Origin: Blastocatellia bacterium
GTDB taxonomy: Bacteria; Acidobacteriota; Blastocatellia; UBA7656; JADIYM01
Direction of reading: 5' to 3'
Assembly: GCA_016705245.1 (NCBI GenBank)
Contig: JADIYM010000005.1
Location: forward strand, 248,001-312,000
DNA length: 64,000 nucleotides
Under the pieces are notes generated by a model. The model was not told the origin of the DNA, did no database searches, and saw nothing but the letters and a program-made list of their open reading frames with translations. Of this stretch, positions 15,872 to 24,704 are shown piece by piece. The number at the start of each line of letters is the position of its first letter. Position 1 is the stretch's first letter. A program made the translations under genes and the position numbers.

Positions 15872-16819
15872 TCAATTCAGAAACACCCGGCTCGAATTCG
15901 AACCGTGAATCTGCGTGTGGCACGTCGTGCAGTTCCGGAACCGCGGATTCCCGAGGTCGTGCGTGAACACGCCCTTCCCCGGATCTTTCGACAACCCGAT
16001 CTCGCTGTGGCACTGGATGCAGAGCTGGAAGACGTTCGACCTCACGAGCATCCGGTTGTTCACCGACCCGTGCGGCGAATGGCACGTCACGCAACCGTCC
16101 TCGGAGCGCTTGAGCGCGAGGTGCTCGAAGACGAACGGACCGTGCTTGTCGGCATGGCAGCTCGCGCAGAGGCTGTTGATGCCTTCGGCTGACCGCCTGG
16201 CCTCCACCGAGTTGCGCTCTCCGTGCCCCGAATGGCACTCGCGGCAGGTGATGCCGCCTTCGAGCACCTTGTGGTGAAACGGCTTGCGAAACTCGGACTC
16301 GACTTCCTTGTGGCACTTCAGGCAGAGACCGTAGCCGTCGCGAACGAGCAGGAACGGATTCGTCTTTTCCTGATGCGGCGAGTGGCAGTCGTTGCAGCCG
16401 ACGACGTCCGGGTCGTGCTCGGTGTGGAACGGGGCGCGGCGCTCGGACTGTTCGACGTGACACGTCGTGCAGATCGCCGCCACTTCGCGGGCCGGAAGCT
16501 TGCGCGGATTCACGATCTGCGACGGATCGCCGGCGAGCTTCGTGTGGAAGCCTCCGGGTCCGTGGCACGCCTCGCAGCCCTGTTGCTCAGGCGCGAACCT
16601 TGGATCGGTCAGCAGCGCCAGGTGAGGCGTGTCGCTGAAGTGATCGAGTTTGTCGCCGTGGCATGCGCCGCAGACTTCGGCGCCGACGAGGTAGTTGTCG
16701 GCGGGAAGACTCACGGCCGGCGGGTTCTGTCCAGCGACGTGGCTTGCAGTGACGACGGCGAGGATGCCGAACGCGATCGTGCACCACGCGACGAGCGAGC
16801 GGCGAGACGAGGTGAGCAC
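15872..16819 (-). CDS. Decahaem c-type cytochrome (DmsE/MtrA-like)
   Basis: 315 residues with an N-terminal signal peptide (AWCTIAFGILAVVTA) and exactly ten CxxCH haem-binding motifs: CGACH, CEACH, CTTCH, CNDCH, CLKCH, CRECH, CASCH, CVTCH, CIQCH and CTTCH. Spacing and flanking SPHG/SGHGE motifs fit the DmsE/MtrA family, periplasmic wires that carry electrons from the inner membrane towards the outer membrane. The paired downstream barrel would complete the conduit. GTG start at 16819; 71 bp separate its stop from the barrel ATG. No outer-surface MtrC-type cytochrome is in the window. Confidence 0.93.
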   Translation of the reverse strand: MLTSSRRSLVAWCTIAFGILAVVTASHVAGQNPPAVSLPADNYLVGAEVCGACHGDKLDHFSDTPHLALLTDPRFAPEQQGCEACHGPGGFHTKLAGDPSQIVNPRKLPAREVAAICTTCHVEQSERRAPFHTEHDPDVVGCNDCHSPHQEKTNPFLLVRDGYGLCLKCHKEVESEFRKPFHHKVLEGGITCRECHSGHGERNSVEARRSAEGINSLCASCHADKHGPFVFEHLALKRSEDGCVTCHSPHGSVNNRMLVRSNVFQLCIQCHSEIGLSKDPGKGVFTHDLGNPRFRNCTTCHTQIHGSNSSRVFLN

Positions 16820-16933
16820 TCGGGCCTCCGGTTCTGAGTCGGCTGGCGGGGAGGAAAAAACGCGCCGATGGTATCAGACGCCGCAAATGAGCCGCGAGCG
16901 GTAGCGAAGTGGTTTCTATCTGGTGGGAGGGGA

Positions 16934-17143
16934 ACCCGCTCGCTATCGCTCGCGGTACTGATCCGGCGACACCGGACTGTGCCTCTCAGGTCGCGCCCGG
17001 CATGTCGCCATGCGTGACGTGGCAGGATCAGTACCGCGAGCGATACTGATCCGGCGGCACCGGACTGTGCCTCTCAGGTCGCGCCCGGCATGTCGCCATG
17101 CGTGACGGGGCAGGATCAGTACCGCGAGCGATAGCGAGCGGGT
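16934..17143. repeat. REP-like element, family C, with internal 88-bp tandem duplication
   Basis: Outer arms of 31 bp (16934-16964 and 17113-17143) are perfect inverted copies. Between them an 88-bp unit is present twice (16956-17043 and 17044-17131), nearly identical. The 460 bp between the cytochrome gene and the next gene (16820-17281) contains this element and otherwise no supported gene. A very similar element is at 41204-41325. Confidence 0.92.
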
Positions 17144-17281
17144 CGCGCCCCAGCGCGCCACGCCGATGGTCACGTGCGCCGCGACCGTTGGCCGCCGGCC
17201 CCATGGACGGATTCGAAGCGGGTTTGCGTCTTTTGATGACGACGGCCAGCGTCGAAATCCACTTAAAGGACGTGCAGCATC

Positions 17282-19506
17282 ATGAAAGCCACGCTCCCCC
17301 GCCCGTTGCACCCGGCCGCGTCGATTCGATCGACGATGGCTCTGTTCCTGATCGCCTCGCTCGGCGCAGGTTTCGTCTCGGCGTCGACGGTCACGCCGTC
17401 GCTTCAATCCGTCTTCGACAATCTGCAGTCGTCGTACACCGTCCGAATGGGCAAGCCACTGGTCATTCCGGAAGCGTCGGGTCTCGATCCGAACCTCTTC
17501 ATTGCCGACCCGAACGAATTTGTCGCTGTCACCGTCGAGGGAGATGGCCGGATCAGGTTGACTGGTCGCAAGCCGGGATCGACGGCGCTCACTTTCCGTT
17601 ACGGCGAATCCGCCGATGTCGCCCAGACGCGGCTGATTCCGGACATCCGGGTCGTGGACGTGAGTCGAATCCGCGTGAACAATCTCGACCCCGAACAATC
17701 GATACTGGTGAACAAGCCTCTCGAGGTCCAGGTCGAAGAAGTCGAATGGGAAGACGGAATGACGTTCGAGGATGCAATCGTCCAGATCGCCGTCACGCCG
17801 GAGGCCAACGGTGCCGTGACGGTCAACAAGACGAAGGTCACGACTGGTCAGCAGTTTCGCATCACCGCGTCGAAGATAACCGAGTCACCCGTGAGCGTCA
17901 GCCTCTCCTGCCTCGGATTCACGAGAACGTTCTCGGTCCGAGCCGTCGACCCAATCCAGACCATTACCGTCAAACAGTCGACCATTGCGCTGCGTGAGGG
18001 AGCGACCGCCGAGATCGAGGCCGACGTCGTCACTTTCGCAGGAACGACGTGGAAGGCCGCCGATCGGAAGGACCTGAAGCTCGTGGCGCTCGGAACGAAC
18101 GACCTCGTCGACATTGTCTCGCCCACGCAGATCCGCGCGCGGTCTCTCGGTGCAAACCCGGCAGGCACCAGGGTCAGCCTCGAGTTGCGGTCGACGTCGA
18201 CGCCTCTCCCGTTGTCGCAACACAGCCGATCGAGGTGACCGTCAATGCAGCCCAGGGATATGTGAGCGTGAAGCCGGCTGTCGTCCGATTGTTGCCGGAT
18301 GACTCAGTCGTCGTTCGGGGCTCCGTGCATCAACGCACGGGATCCATCGACCCCGAGAAGCAAGTCCGATGGGTCGTAGCGGACCCGAGGGACGAAAACT
18401 ACGTCGGGCTCGCGCCCGAGGGCGATTCGGTAACGATCTACCGCAAGGCGGGGCCCGAAATTCCCCCGGGCGAGAAACGTCTTGCACCGAGCCACGTCGT
18501 CGTGAAGGCATTTGCTCCCGAGCCCGGAAAGGTAACCGCCGATCCGGCGATCATCGAGACCACGGTCCTCGTGAAACTCTCCGAGGTTGCGAAGTTCAGC
18601 CCCGTTAGCGTCCGTCTCGACATCATGGACGACCAGACGGCCGAGGATCTCTACGGACGCAAGACGCGCGACGAGTATTTCGTTGCCCGCGTCCGGATCT
18701 TCAACAACCTGATCGATGACGAAACCGGCGAAAACGTGGGCTCGTCCATTCTAGCCTTCAGCGACTCGATCGAGGTGGCCGTCGGTCTCGAGCGCATGTA
18801 CGACCGCAAGTCGAAGTCCGTCGAGGGCACTGGCCCGGACACTCGCCGGTTCGCCGCCAATGACGGGAAGTGGCATCCGGTCGAGAAAGTGGACCTCGAT
18901 CTGATGATCGACCCCTACTTCGGCAAACGTAAGGTCGTCGCCGACCCTCCGCTCAAGACGGGCGACGACGAAGGACGGACGGTTCTCCAGCGCACACCCG
19001 TCGCGCCACGCGACGAGCCCGACAATCCGTGTGTCAACGCCATCACCTATCGACCGTTCAGCTTCGAGATGATCGTCAACACGGTCGACCGTCGCGATGA
19101 GCGGAGCACGCGCGCTCGCGTCTTCAAGGGCCTGGCCCTGTTCGGCACCGCGGCGTCATTCGTCACCGCCATCGGAATCCCTGGCGGCGGCAGCGACCTG
19201 CCGACGTCGCTCGAGAAATACTCGAACCTCTTCATTCCCGGTCTCGCGAAAGTCTTCCCGAGCCTCAAGGAAACGCACCGTCAGAACATCGTCTCGCAGG
19301 CGATGAAGCCCATCGAGGAGATCCCGTTCGGTTCCGACATCTCGCGGGTGATCTTCCTGCCGCGCCGCGGGATCCGCGGACTTCTGCCGGGTCAACTCGT
19401 CCGTATCTGCACGGTCTGCCCGTACTACTTCAAGATCCAGGTGGCAGTGCTGCGCAAGGACGGCAAGTCGGTGTTCGAACAGGGGACCGCGGACTCCGAG
19501 CGCTAG
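17282..19506 (+). CDS. Large secreted protein of unknown function, one frameshift
   Basis: The first frame (17282 to about 18184) starts with a signal peptide (ALFLIASLGAGFVSAS) and carries Ig-like beta segments (VAVTVEGDGRIRLTG, GSTALTFRYGES). The reading then continues in the -1 frame from VAVDVDASPVVATQPIEV to the stop at 19506. Together about 741 residues. The break sits in CTCGAGTTGCGG, where one extra G would restore the frame, so a single-base deletion is likely. The second half includes VSVRLDIMDDQTAEDLYGRK, a hydrophobic AASFVTAIGIPGGGS stretch and LLPGQLVRICTVCPYYFKIQV. No known family recognised. It is bracketed by REP-like elements on both sides. Confidence 0.7.
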
Positions 19507-19528
19507 TCGCAAGACGAATTGACCGATG

Positions 19529-19604
19529 CATCAGTACCGTGCGCGGTAGCGCACGGGTCGAGACCGGGAGTTCGACCCGTGCGCTACCGCGCACGGCACT
19601 GATG
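19529..19604. repeat. REP-like palindrome, family C (33-bp arms)
   Basis: Arms 19529-19561 and 19572-19604 are inverted copies with one mismatch and a 10-nt loop. It could act as a strong hairpin terminator for the gene that ends at 19506 and for the convergent osmC-like gene. Confidence 0.92.
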
Positions 19605-19701
19605 CGTTGAGCGCGCGTTCTCGAGACAGGCTCACTGCAAAGCCACGATCGTCTCTGTAGGAACTGCGATCATCGTTGTGAATCTGTGGACAGTTGCCGT
19701 C

Positions 19702-20295
19702 CTACCGCTCGAGTGCGACTTCGACGTTCACGGCGCGAGTGATCGTGTCGAATACCGGCGAGAAGCCGGGGCCGAGCATGACGACCTCCTCGAGTTGATC
19801 CATCGGAACGTCGGCCTTGATCTGGAAGACGATCCGGATGTTCTTGTAGCCGCGCGGGACGTTTGCGTCGAGGCCGAGGAAGCCGTGCAGGTCGATGTCG
19901 CCTTCGACGCGCGAGCGGACCTCTTCGATCCGGATGCCCTTCGCCGCCGCGTGGTAGACCATCGACGTCGTCACACACGCCGCGAGTGCGTGAAGCAGGT
20001 ACTCGACCGGGTTCGGGGCGCTGTCGCGGCCGAGAAGGACAGGCGGCTCGTCGGCGCCGAGCACGAACGGCTCGGTGCGGTCCGTGTGTTCCTGTCCGGC
20101 TCCGTAAAAGGTGTTGATCGTCGACTGGTTCCGGCCGCCGTCGATCCACTCGTTGTCCAGGCGGAAGGTGAACTCCGCAAGTGTGGGCGTGGACTTGATC
20201 GCGTCGATCGTCTCGAACAGGCGGCTGACTTCGACTCCGTTGATCGGTTCCGCCGAGACGGCGGTCGTGCTCTTCGACTCTGAATTGGCTGACAT
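19702..20295 (-). CDS. OsmC/Ohr-family protein with a single conserved cysteine
   Basis: 197 residues. OsmC features are PVEYLLHALAACVTTSM and a C-terminal GFSPVFDTITRAVNVEV. Classical OsmC/Ohr peroxidases use two cysteines; here only that in AACVTTSM is present and the second site reads GPGFSPVF instead of a CPV-type motif, so thiol-peroxidase chemistry of the usual kind is doubtful. The ATG at 20295 has AAGGAGG upstream; the open extension before it is not supported. Divergent from the diiron protein gene. Confidence 0.85.
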   Translation of the reverse strand: MSANSESKSTTAVSAEPINGVEVSRLFETIDAIKSTPTLAEFTFRLDNEWIDGGRNQSTINTFYGAGQEHTDRTEPFVLGADEPPVLLGRDSAPNPVEYLLHALAACVTTSMVYHAAAKGIRIEEVRSRVEGDIDLHGFLGLDANVPRGYKNIRIVFQIKADVPMDQLEEVVMLGPGFSPVFDTITRAVNVEVALER

Positions 20296-20382
20296 GGCGA
20301 TCCTCCTTCGTGTTTCGCGGCCCCTCTCGACCGCCTCACACATACGTGCGGATTTCCAAGGCAAAGGGATCACCGTAGCTCA

Positions 20383-20467
20383 ACTTTGCGCCTTTGCGCC
20401 TTTGCGTGAACTTCTCCATCGCTTCGTAGAAGTTCGCGCAAAGGCGCAAAGGCGCAAAGGCGCAAGG
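20383..20467. repeat. Intergenic inverted repeat, family A
   Basis: The clearest copy: TTTGCGCC words, an inner GAACTTCT/AGAAGTTC stem, then four CGCAAAGG words. Located in the divergent gap between osmC-like and diiron genes. Confidence 0.92.
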
Positions 20468-20570
20468 CAATGAAGGAACGCCGTGATCCGTGACCGCCTC
20501 GAAATCCGCACGTCTATGTGAGCCGCTCCTGGCGGCAACACGACGCAACGCACCGAAGGAGGCGACGAAC

Positions 20571-21482
20571 ATGCAGCATACCTACACCTACGAAGGAGCC
20601 CTCGCGGCCTCGCAGCGAGTTCACTGGCGTATCGAGGACATCATCGGCGGCGACAAGCGCCTCGACTTCACGCGACCGTTCCTGCCCGAGTCGCTCGCCC
20701 GCACGGCCGACCTCGCATTCCTCACGCCCTATGAGAAGCGCACGCTCAACCAGATCCGAGGCCATGCGTACCTGTCGATCTTCGGTCTCGTCGAGGAGTT
20801 CATCCTCCCGTTCGTGCTCGATCACGCCCGCGAGCACGTACGCGACGACGATTACCGGATTCGCGCGCTCCTGCAGTTCGCCGGCGAAGAGGCGAAGCAC
20901 ATTCAGCTCTTCAAGAAGTTCAGCGAGGAGTTCAAGCGCGGGTTCGGCATCGAATGCGGCGTCATTGGACCTCCGGCCGAGATCGCACGAGCGGTGCTCC
21001 TGCACGATCCGCTTGCCGTGGCGCTCGCGATCCTGCACATCGAGTGGATGACGCAGCGACACTTCCTGGTCAGCGTGAAGGACGACACGGGCATAGACCC
21101 GCAGTTCGCGAGCCTCCTGCGATATCACTGGATGGAAGAGGCGCAGCACGCGAAGCTCGACACGCTGATGGTCGAGGCGCTCGCCGAGGGGCGGCCCGAA
21201 TCGAAGATTGCCTCGGCAGTCGAGGAGTACCTCGAGATCGGGATGCTCATCGACGGCGGGCTCCTCCAGCAGGTCGAATTCGACATGCAGGCGTTGATGC
21301 GCGCGACGCGCCGGACCCTCTCGAGCAAGGAGAAGTCGGAGTTTCGCAACGCTCAGCGCGCGGCAAGCCGCTGGACGTACCTCGGTTCGGGGATGACGCA
21401 CGAGGCGTTCCTCGGCACATTGGAGCGACTCGGCGCGGGGGCAAGGGACAGAATCGAGGCGGTCTCGCCGGTCTTCTGCTGA
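20571..21482 (+). CDS. Ferritin-like diiron protein (putative oxygenase or oxidase)
   Basis: 303 residues, almost all helical. A four-helix-bundle diiron site is visible: Glu76 in VEEFILP, Glu107-x-x-His110 in GEEAKHIQLF, Glu158 in HIEWMTQ and Glu190-x-x-His193 in MEEAQHAKLD, i.e. the E...ExxH...E...ExxH order of bacterial diiron carboxylate proteins. Substrate unknown; AurF-like N-oxygenases and related hydroxylases use this arrangement. The ATG at 20571 is preceded by AAGGAGG. It precedes, by 149 bp, a sigma/kinase pair on the same strand. Confidence 0.78.
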   Translation: MQHTYTYEGALAASQRVHWRIEDIIGGDKRLDFTRPFLPESLARTADLAFLTPYEKRTLNQIRGHAYLSIFGLVEEFILPFVLDHAREHVRDDDYRIRALLQFAGEEAKHIQLFKKFSEEFKRGFGIECGVIGPPAEIARAVLLHDPLAVALAILHIEWMTQRHFLVSVKDDTGIDPQFASLLRYHWMEEAQHAKLDTLMVEALAEGRPESKIASAVEEYLEIGMLIDGGLLQQVEFDMQALMRATRRTLSSKEKSEFRNAQRAASRWTYLGSGMTHEAFLGTLERLGAGARDRIEAVSPVFC

Positions 21483-21631
21483 ACCAGGGAAAACTCCGCT
21501 TCGTATGGTGCCTCGCATCGGTTACATCTCAGGTGTTAACCGCAGGGCGGACCGGTCTGCGGGCCGGCCGCCCCGAGAGCAGCTCGACACACACGAGGGG
21601 AATCGCCATTCGATGGGAGGATCCTGGCGAC

Positions 21632-22204
21632 ATGCGGCCATCGTCGAATCAGGTTACGCAACTTCTGGCGGATTGGAACCGCGGAGAGACCGGGGCGCTC
21701 GAGCGACTCATGCCGGTCGTCTACGATGAGCTTCGCAGGCTGGCCGCAAAATCCCTGCGCTCGGAGAAGCCCGGGCACACCCTCCAGCCGACCGCGCTGA
21801 TCCACGAGGCGTACCTGCGGCTCGTCGACCAGCGGCTGCCGGTTTTCGAGAGCCGCGCGCACTTCTTCGGCGTCGCGTCGCGTCTCATGCGCCAGGTTCT
21901 CGTGGATCACGCTCGCGCCCGCGTGGCGGCGAAGCGTGGCGCCGGCGGCGTGAAGATCGCGCTCGACGATGCGCCCGAGCTGGCATCCGATGATGACGCC
22001 GCCGGCCTGCTCGCCCTCGACGAAGCGCTCACGCGGCTGGCCGAGTTCGACGAGCGAAAGTGCCGCATCGTCGAGATGCGGTCGTTCGGAGGAATGAGCG
22101 TCGAGGACGTCGCGCTTGCGCTTGGCGTCTCGGAGCCGACTATAAAGCGCGAAACCCGTCTTGCGCAGGCGTGGCTGAAGCGCGAGTTGGGAATGGCGCA
22201 ATGA
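21632..22204 (+). CDS. ECF sigma factor of the TIGR02999 type, kinase-associated
   Basis: 190 residues. Region 2 reads PVVYDELRRLAAKSLRSE then LQPTALIHEAYLRLVDQ, followed by SRAHFFGVASRLMRQVLVDHARAR, the signature of the TIGR02999 family abundant in Acidobacteriota and Planctomycetes. Region 4 is EMRSFGGMSVEDVALALGV then PTIKRETRLAQAWLKREL. Its stop overlaps the start of a Ser/Thr kinase gene (ATGA). There is no anti-sigma gene, so regulation by the coupled kinase is the natural hypothesis. Confidence 0.92.
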   Translation: MRPSSNQVTQLLADWNRGETGALERLMPVVYDELRRLAAKSLRSEKPGHTLQPTALIHEAYLRLVDQRLPVFESRAHFFGVASRLMRQVLVDHARARVAAKRGAGGVKIALDDAPELASDDDAAGLLALDEALTRLAEFDERKCRIVEMRSFGGMSVEDVALALGVSEPTIKRETRLAQAWLKRELGMAQ

Positions 22205-24576
22205 CACCTGAACGCTGGAAGCAGATCGAAAGAGTGTTCACGGCCGCAGCCGAACTGCATGGCGATAAGCGCGTCGCCTATCTGGACGAAGCCTGCGGCG
22301 ACGACATGGTCCTGCGCCAGGAGGTCGAATCGCTGCTGAACGACTCTGGCGACGACGAAAGCGCGTTCGCGACGATCGTCGTCAATGCTGCCGAGTCGCT
22401 GGTGTACGGCGAGCGGAAAGGGCTGATCGGATCGCGCATCGGGCCGTACCGCGTCACCGGATCGATCGGTCACGGCGGCATGGCCGAAGTCTACATGGCT
22501 GTCCGCGACGACGAAGAGTTCCAGCAGGTCGTCGCGATTAAGGTCGTGCGCCGCGGCATGGTCAACGACGCGATGCTCGTCCGCTTCCGGCACGAACGTC
22601 AGATTCTCGCGAGCCTCAACAATCCGAACATCGCAAGACTGCTCGACGGCGGGACGACGGATGACGGCATGCCGTTCTTCGTCATGGAGTACATCGACGG
22701 GTTGCCGATCACCGAATATGCCGAGGCTAACGGCCTCGGCGTCAACGAGAGGCTCAGGCTCTTCCGGCACGTGACATCGGCGGTGCAGCACGCGCATCGC
22801 AACCTCATCGTTCACCGCGACCTGAAGCCGAGCAACATCCTGGTGACGGCGGATGGAGTGCCGAAGCTGCTCGATTTCGGGATTGCCAAGCTGCTGGCGC
22901 CGCCGATCTCGCCTGTCGCCGTCACGCTCGCACAAACGATGACGGAGATGCGGCTGATGACGCCGATGTACGCGAGCCCCGAGCAGGTTCGCGGCGAGCC
23001 GGTGACGACCTCGACAGACGTCTATGCGCTCGGGGCGGTGCTCTACGAGCTTCTGACCGGCGAGGTGGCTCACCGTTTTCGCGACACGTCCATGGTCGAG
23101 ATCGAGAGAGTGGTGTGCGAGGCCGAGATCGAGCGTCCGAGCGCGGCGCTCGCGCGAAACGGCGGCCAGTCGGTCCGCCGCAGCCGGATGCTCGAAGGCG
23201 ACATCGACAACATCGTGCTGACCGCGCTCAGAAAGGAGCCCGAGCGGCGGTACGAATCGGTGCGCCGCCATCGGCTCGCGGTCGCAGCAGCGTCGCTCGT
23301 GGCTCTGCTGCTCGTTGCGTTTTCCGTGATGATGGCGATGCAGGCGGCGCGGATCGGCCGGGAGCGCGACCGGGCTAACGAGGTGACAAAGTTCCTCGTC
23401 GAGCTGTTCGAGGACTCGAGCCCGAGCGAGGCACGTGGAAACTCCGTCACGGCGCGCGAAATCCTAGACAAGGGCGCCGCGCGGATTGACACCGAGCTCG
23501 GCGATCAGCCGGAGCTGCAAGCGGCGATGATGGACACGATGGGGCGCGTCTACCGGAGCCTCGGTCTGTATTCGAGCGCGCGCCCGCTCCTGGAGCGTGC
23601 CGTCGAGCTGCGTCGGGCAACGCTTGGTGGCGCGCACCCGGATGTCGGCGCGAGTCTCCATCAGTTGGCGGTGCTTACTGCCTACCAGGGCGACCGCGAG
23701 ACGGCCGAGCGGCTGTACCGCGAAGCGCTCGAGATCCGGAGCACGGCGCTCGGCGATCGACACCCCGACGTGGCCGAGACGTACAGCGATCTCGGAGAGC
23801 TCATGCGCAATGTCGATCGGCTGGACGAGTCGGAGGAACTCGCTCGAAAGGCGCTCGACATCCGGCGCGACGTCATGGGCGAGCGGACCGCGGAGGTCGC
23901 CTTCAGCCTCAACAATCTCGCGGCGGTGCTCGACGACAAGGACCAGGACGAGGAGGCCATGCGGCTCTTCCTCGAGGCGCTTGAGATCAAGCGCGAAGTG
24001 CTCGGGCCCGACCACCCGAGCGTCGCGAATACCCTCAACAACATCGCCGTGCTGTATCGCAACATGGGCCAGGACAAGGCCGCGCTGCCGTTCGACCGCG
24101 AGGCGGTGGCCATCCGGCGAAAGGTCCTCGGCGCCGAGCACCCGGACCTGGCCGTGAGCCTGAACAACCTGGCCATCGCGCTCAAGGAGCAGGGAGAGCT
24201 CGACGAGGCCGAGCCGCTGTTTCGCGAGGCGCTCGCGATGAAACTGAAGCTGCTCGGGCCGACGCACCAGAGCACGGCCAACGGTTACTACAGCCTGGCG
24301 GACCTGCTCGCCGCGAAGGGTGACTATGCGGCGGCGGAGCCGATCTATCGCGAGTCGCTCGCCGCGACGATCGCGAGTCTCTCGGCGACGCACTGGCGAA
24401 CGGCGCTGGTCCGGAGCGCGCTCGGCCACTGTCTTGCGAAGCTCGGCCGACCTGCCGAGGCCCTTCCGCTGCTCGAAGCCGGCGTGGCTGGCCTTCGCGC
24501 CGAATTCGGCGCGAACCACGATCGGACGAAGAAGGCGGCTGGGTTCCTGACGGAGCTCAAATCTGGTCGCGGATAG
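22201..24576 (+). CDS. Ser/Thr protein kinase with transmembrane helix and C-terminal TPR array
   Basis: 791 residues. Kinase domain: glycine loop GHGGMAEVY (90-98), Lys114, HRDLKPSN (205-212), DFG (225-227) and an activation segment ending YASPEQ. One transmembrane helix lies near 358-380. From about 420 to the end are seven or more kinesin-light-chain-like TPR units (AERLYREALEIRSTALGDRH, SLNNLAIALKEQGELDEAEP), predicted periplasmic protein-binding surface. Odd: the family normally has about 30 residues between ERRYxSV and the RRHR before the membrane helix; here ERRYESV is followed directly by RRHRLAV, an in-frame loss of the kinase-tail helix. Confidence 0.93.
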   Translation: MTPERWKQIERVFTAAAELHGDKRVAYLDEACGDDMVLRQEVESLLNDSGDDESAFATIVVNAAESLVYGERKGLIGSRIGPYRVTGSIGHGGMAEVYMAVRDDEEFQQVVAIKVVRRGMVNDAMLVRFRHERQILASLNNPNIARLLDGGTTDDGMPFFVMEYIDGLPITEYAEANGLGVNERLRLFRHVTSAVQHAHRNLIVHRDLKPSNILVTADGVPKLLDFGIAKLLAPPISPVAVTLAQTMTEMRLMTPMYASPEQVRGEPVTTSTDVYALGAVLYELLTGEVAHRFRDTSMVEIERVVCEAEIERPSAALARNGGQSVRRSRMLEGDIDNIVLTALRKEPERRYESVRRHRLAVAAASLVALLLVAFSVMMAMQAARIGRERDRANEVTKFLVELFEDSSPSEARGNSVTAREILDKGAARIDTELGDQPELQAAMMDTMGRVYRSLGLYSSARPLLERAVELRRATLGGAHPDVGASLHQLAVLTAYQGDRETAERLYREALEIRSTALGDRHPDVAETYSDLGELMRNVDRLDESEELARKALDIRRDVMGERTAEVAFSLNNLAAVLDDKDQDEEAMRLFLEALEIKREVLGPDHPSVANTLNNIAVLYRNMGQDKAALPFDREAVAIRRKVLGAEHPDLAVSLNNLAIALKEQGELDEAEPLFREALAMKLKLLGPTHQSTANGYYSLADLLAAKGDYAAAEPIYRESLAATIASLSATHWRTALVRSALGHCLAKLGRPAEALPLLEAGVAGLRAEFGANHDRTKKAAGFLTELKSGRG

Positions 24577-24704
24577 ATGCTGATCCGCACGAAGAGGAGG
24601 TCACAAAGAGGAAGCGTCGGTCCGTCCGCGACAACCTCAACCAGTCGAATCTCATCCGCGGGTCTGGTCGAGGACGCCGGTGCGACGACCTCTCATTCGG
24701 GGCA

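Noticed and set aside
14313..15908. Long plus-strand ORF of 531 codons
   Set aside because: Antisense to the barrel gene, Arg-rich and without domains; an effect of high GC content.
16956..17131. Insertion sequence
   Set aside because: The tandem 88-bp units within inverted arms have no transposase ORF and no visible target duplication; better described as a REP-like element.
18049..18190. Independent start of the second half of the 17.3-kb secreted protein
   Set aside because: The overlap region is coded by the first frame; the second frame becomes protein-like only after about 18185, so one frameshifted gene is the simpler reading.
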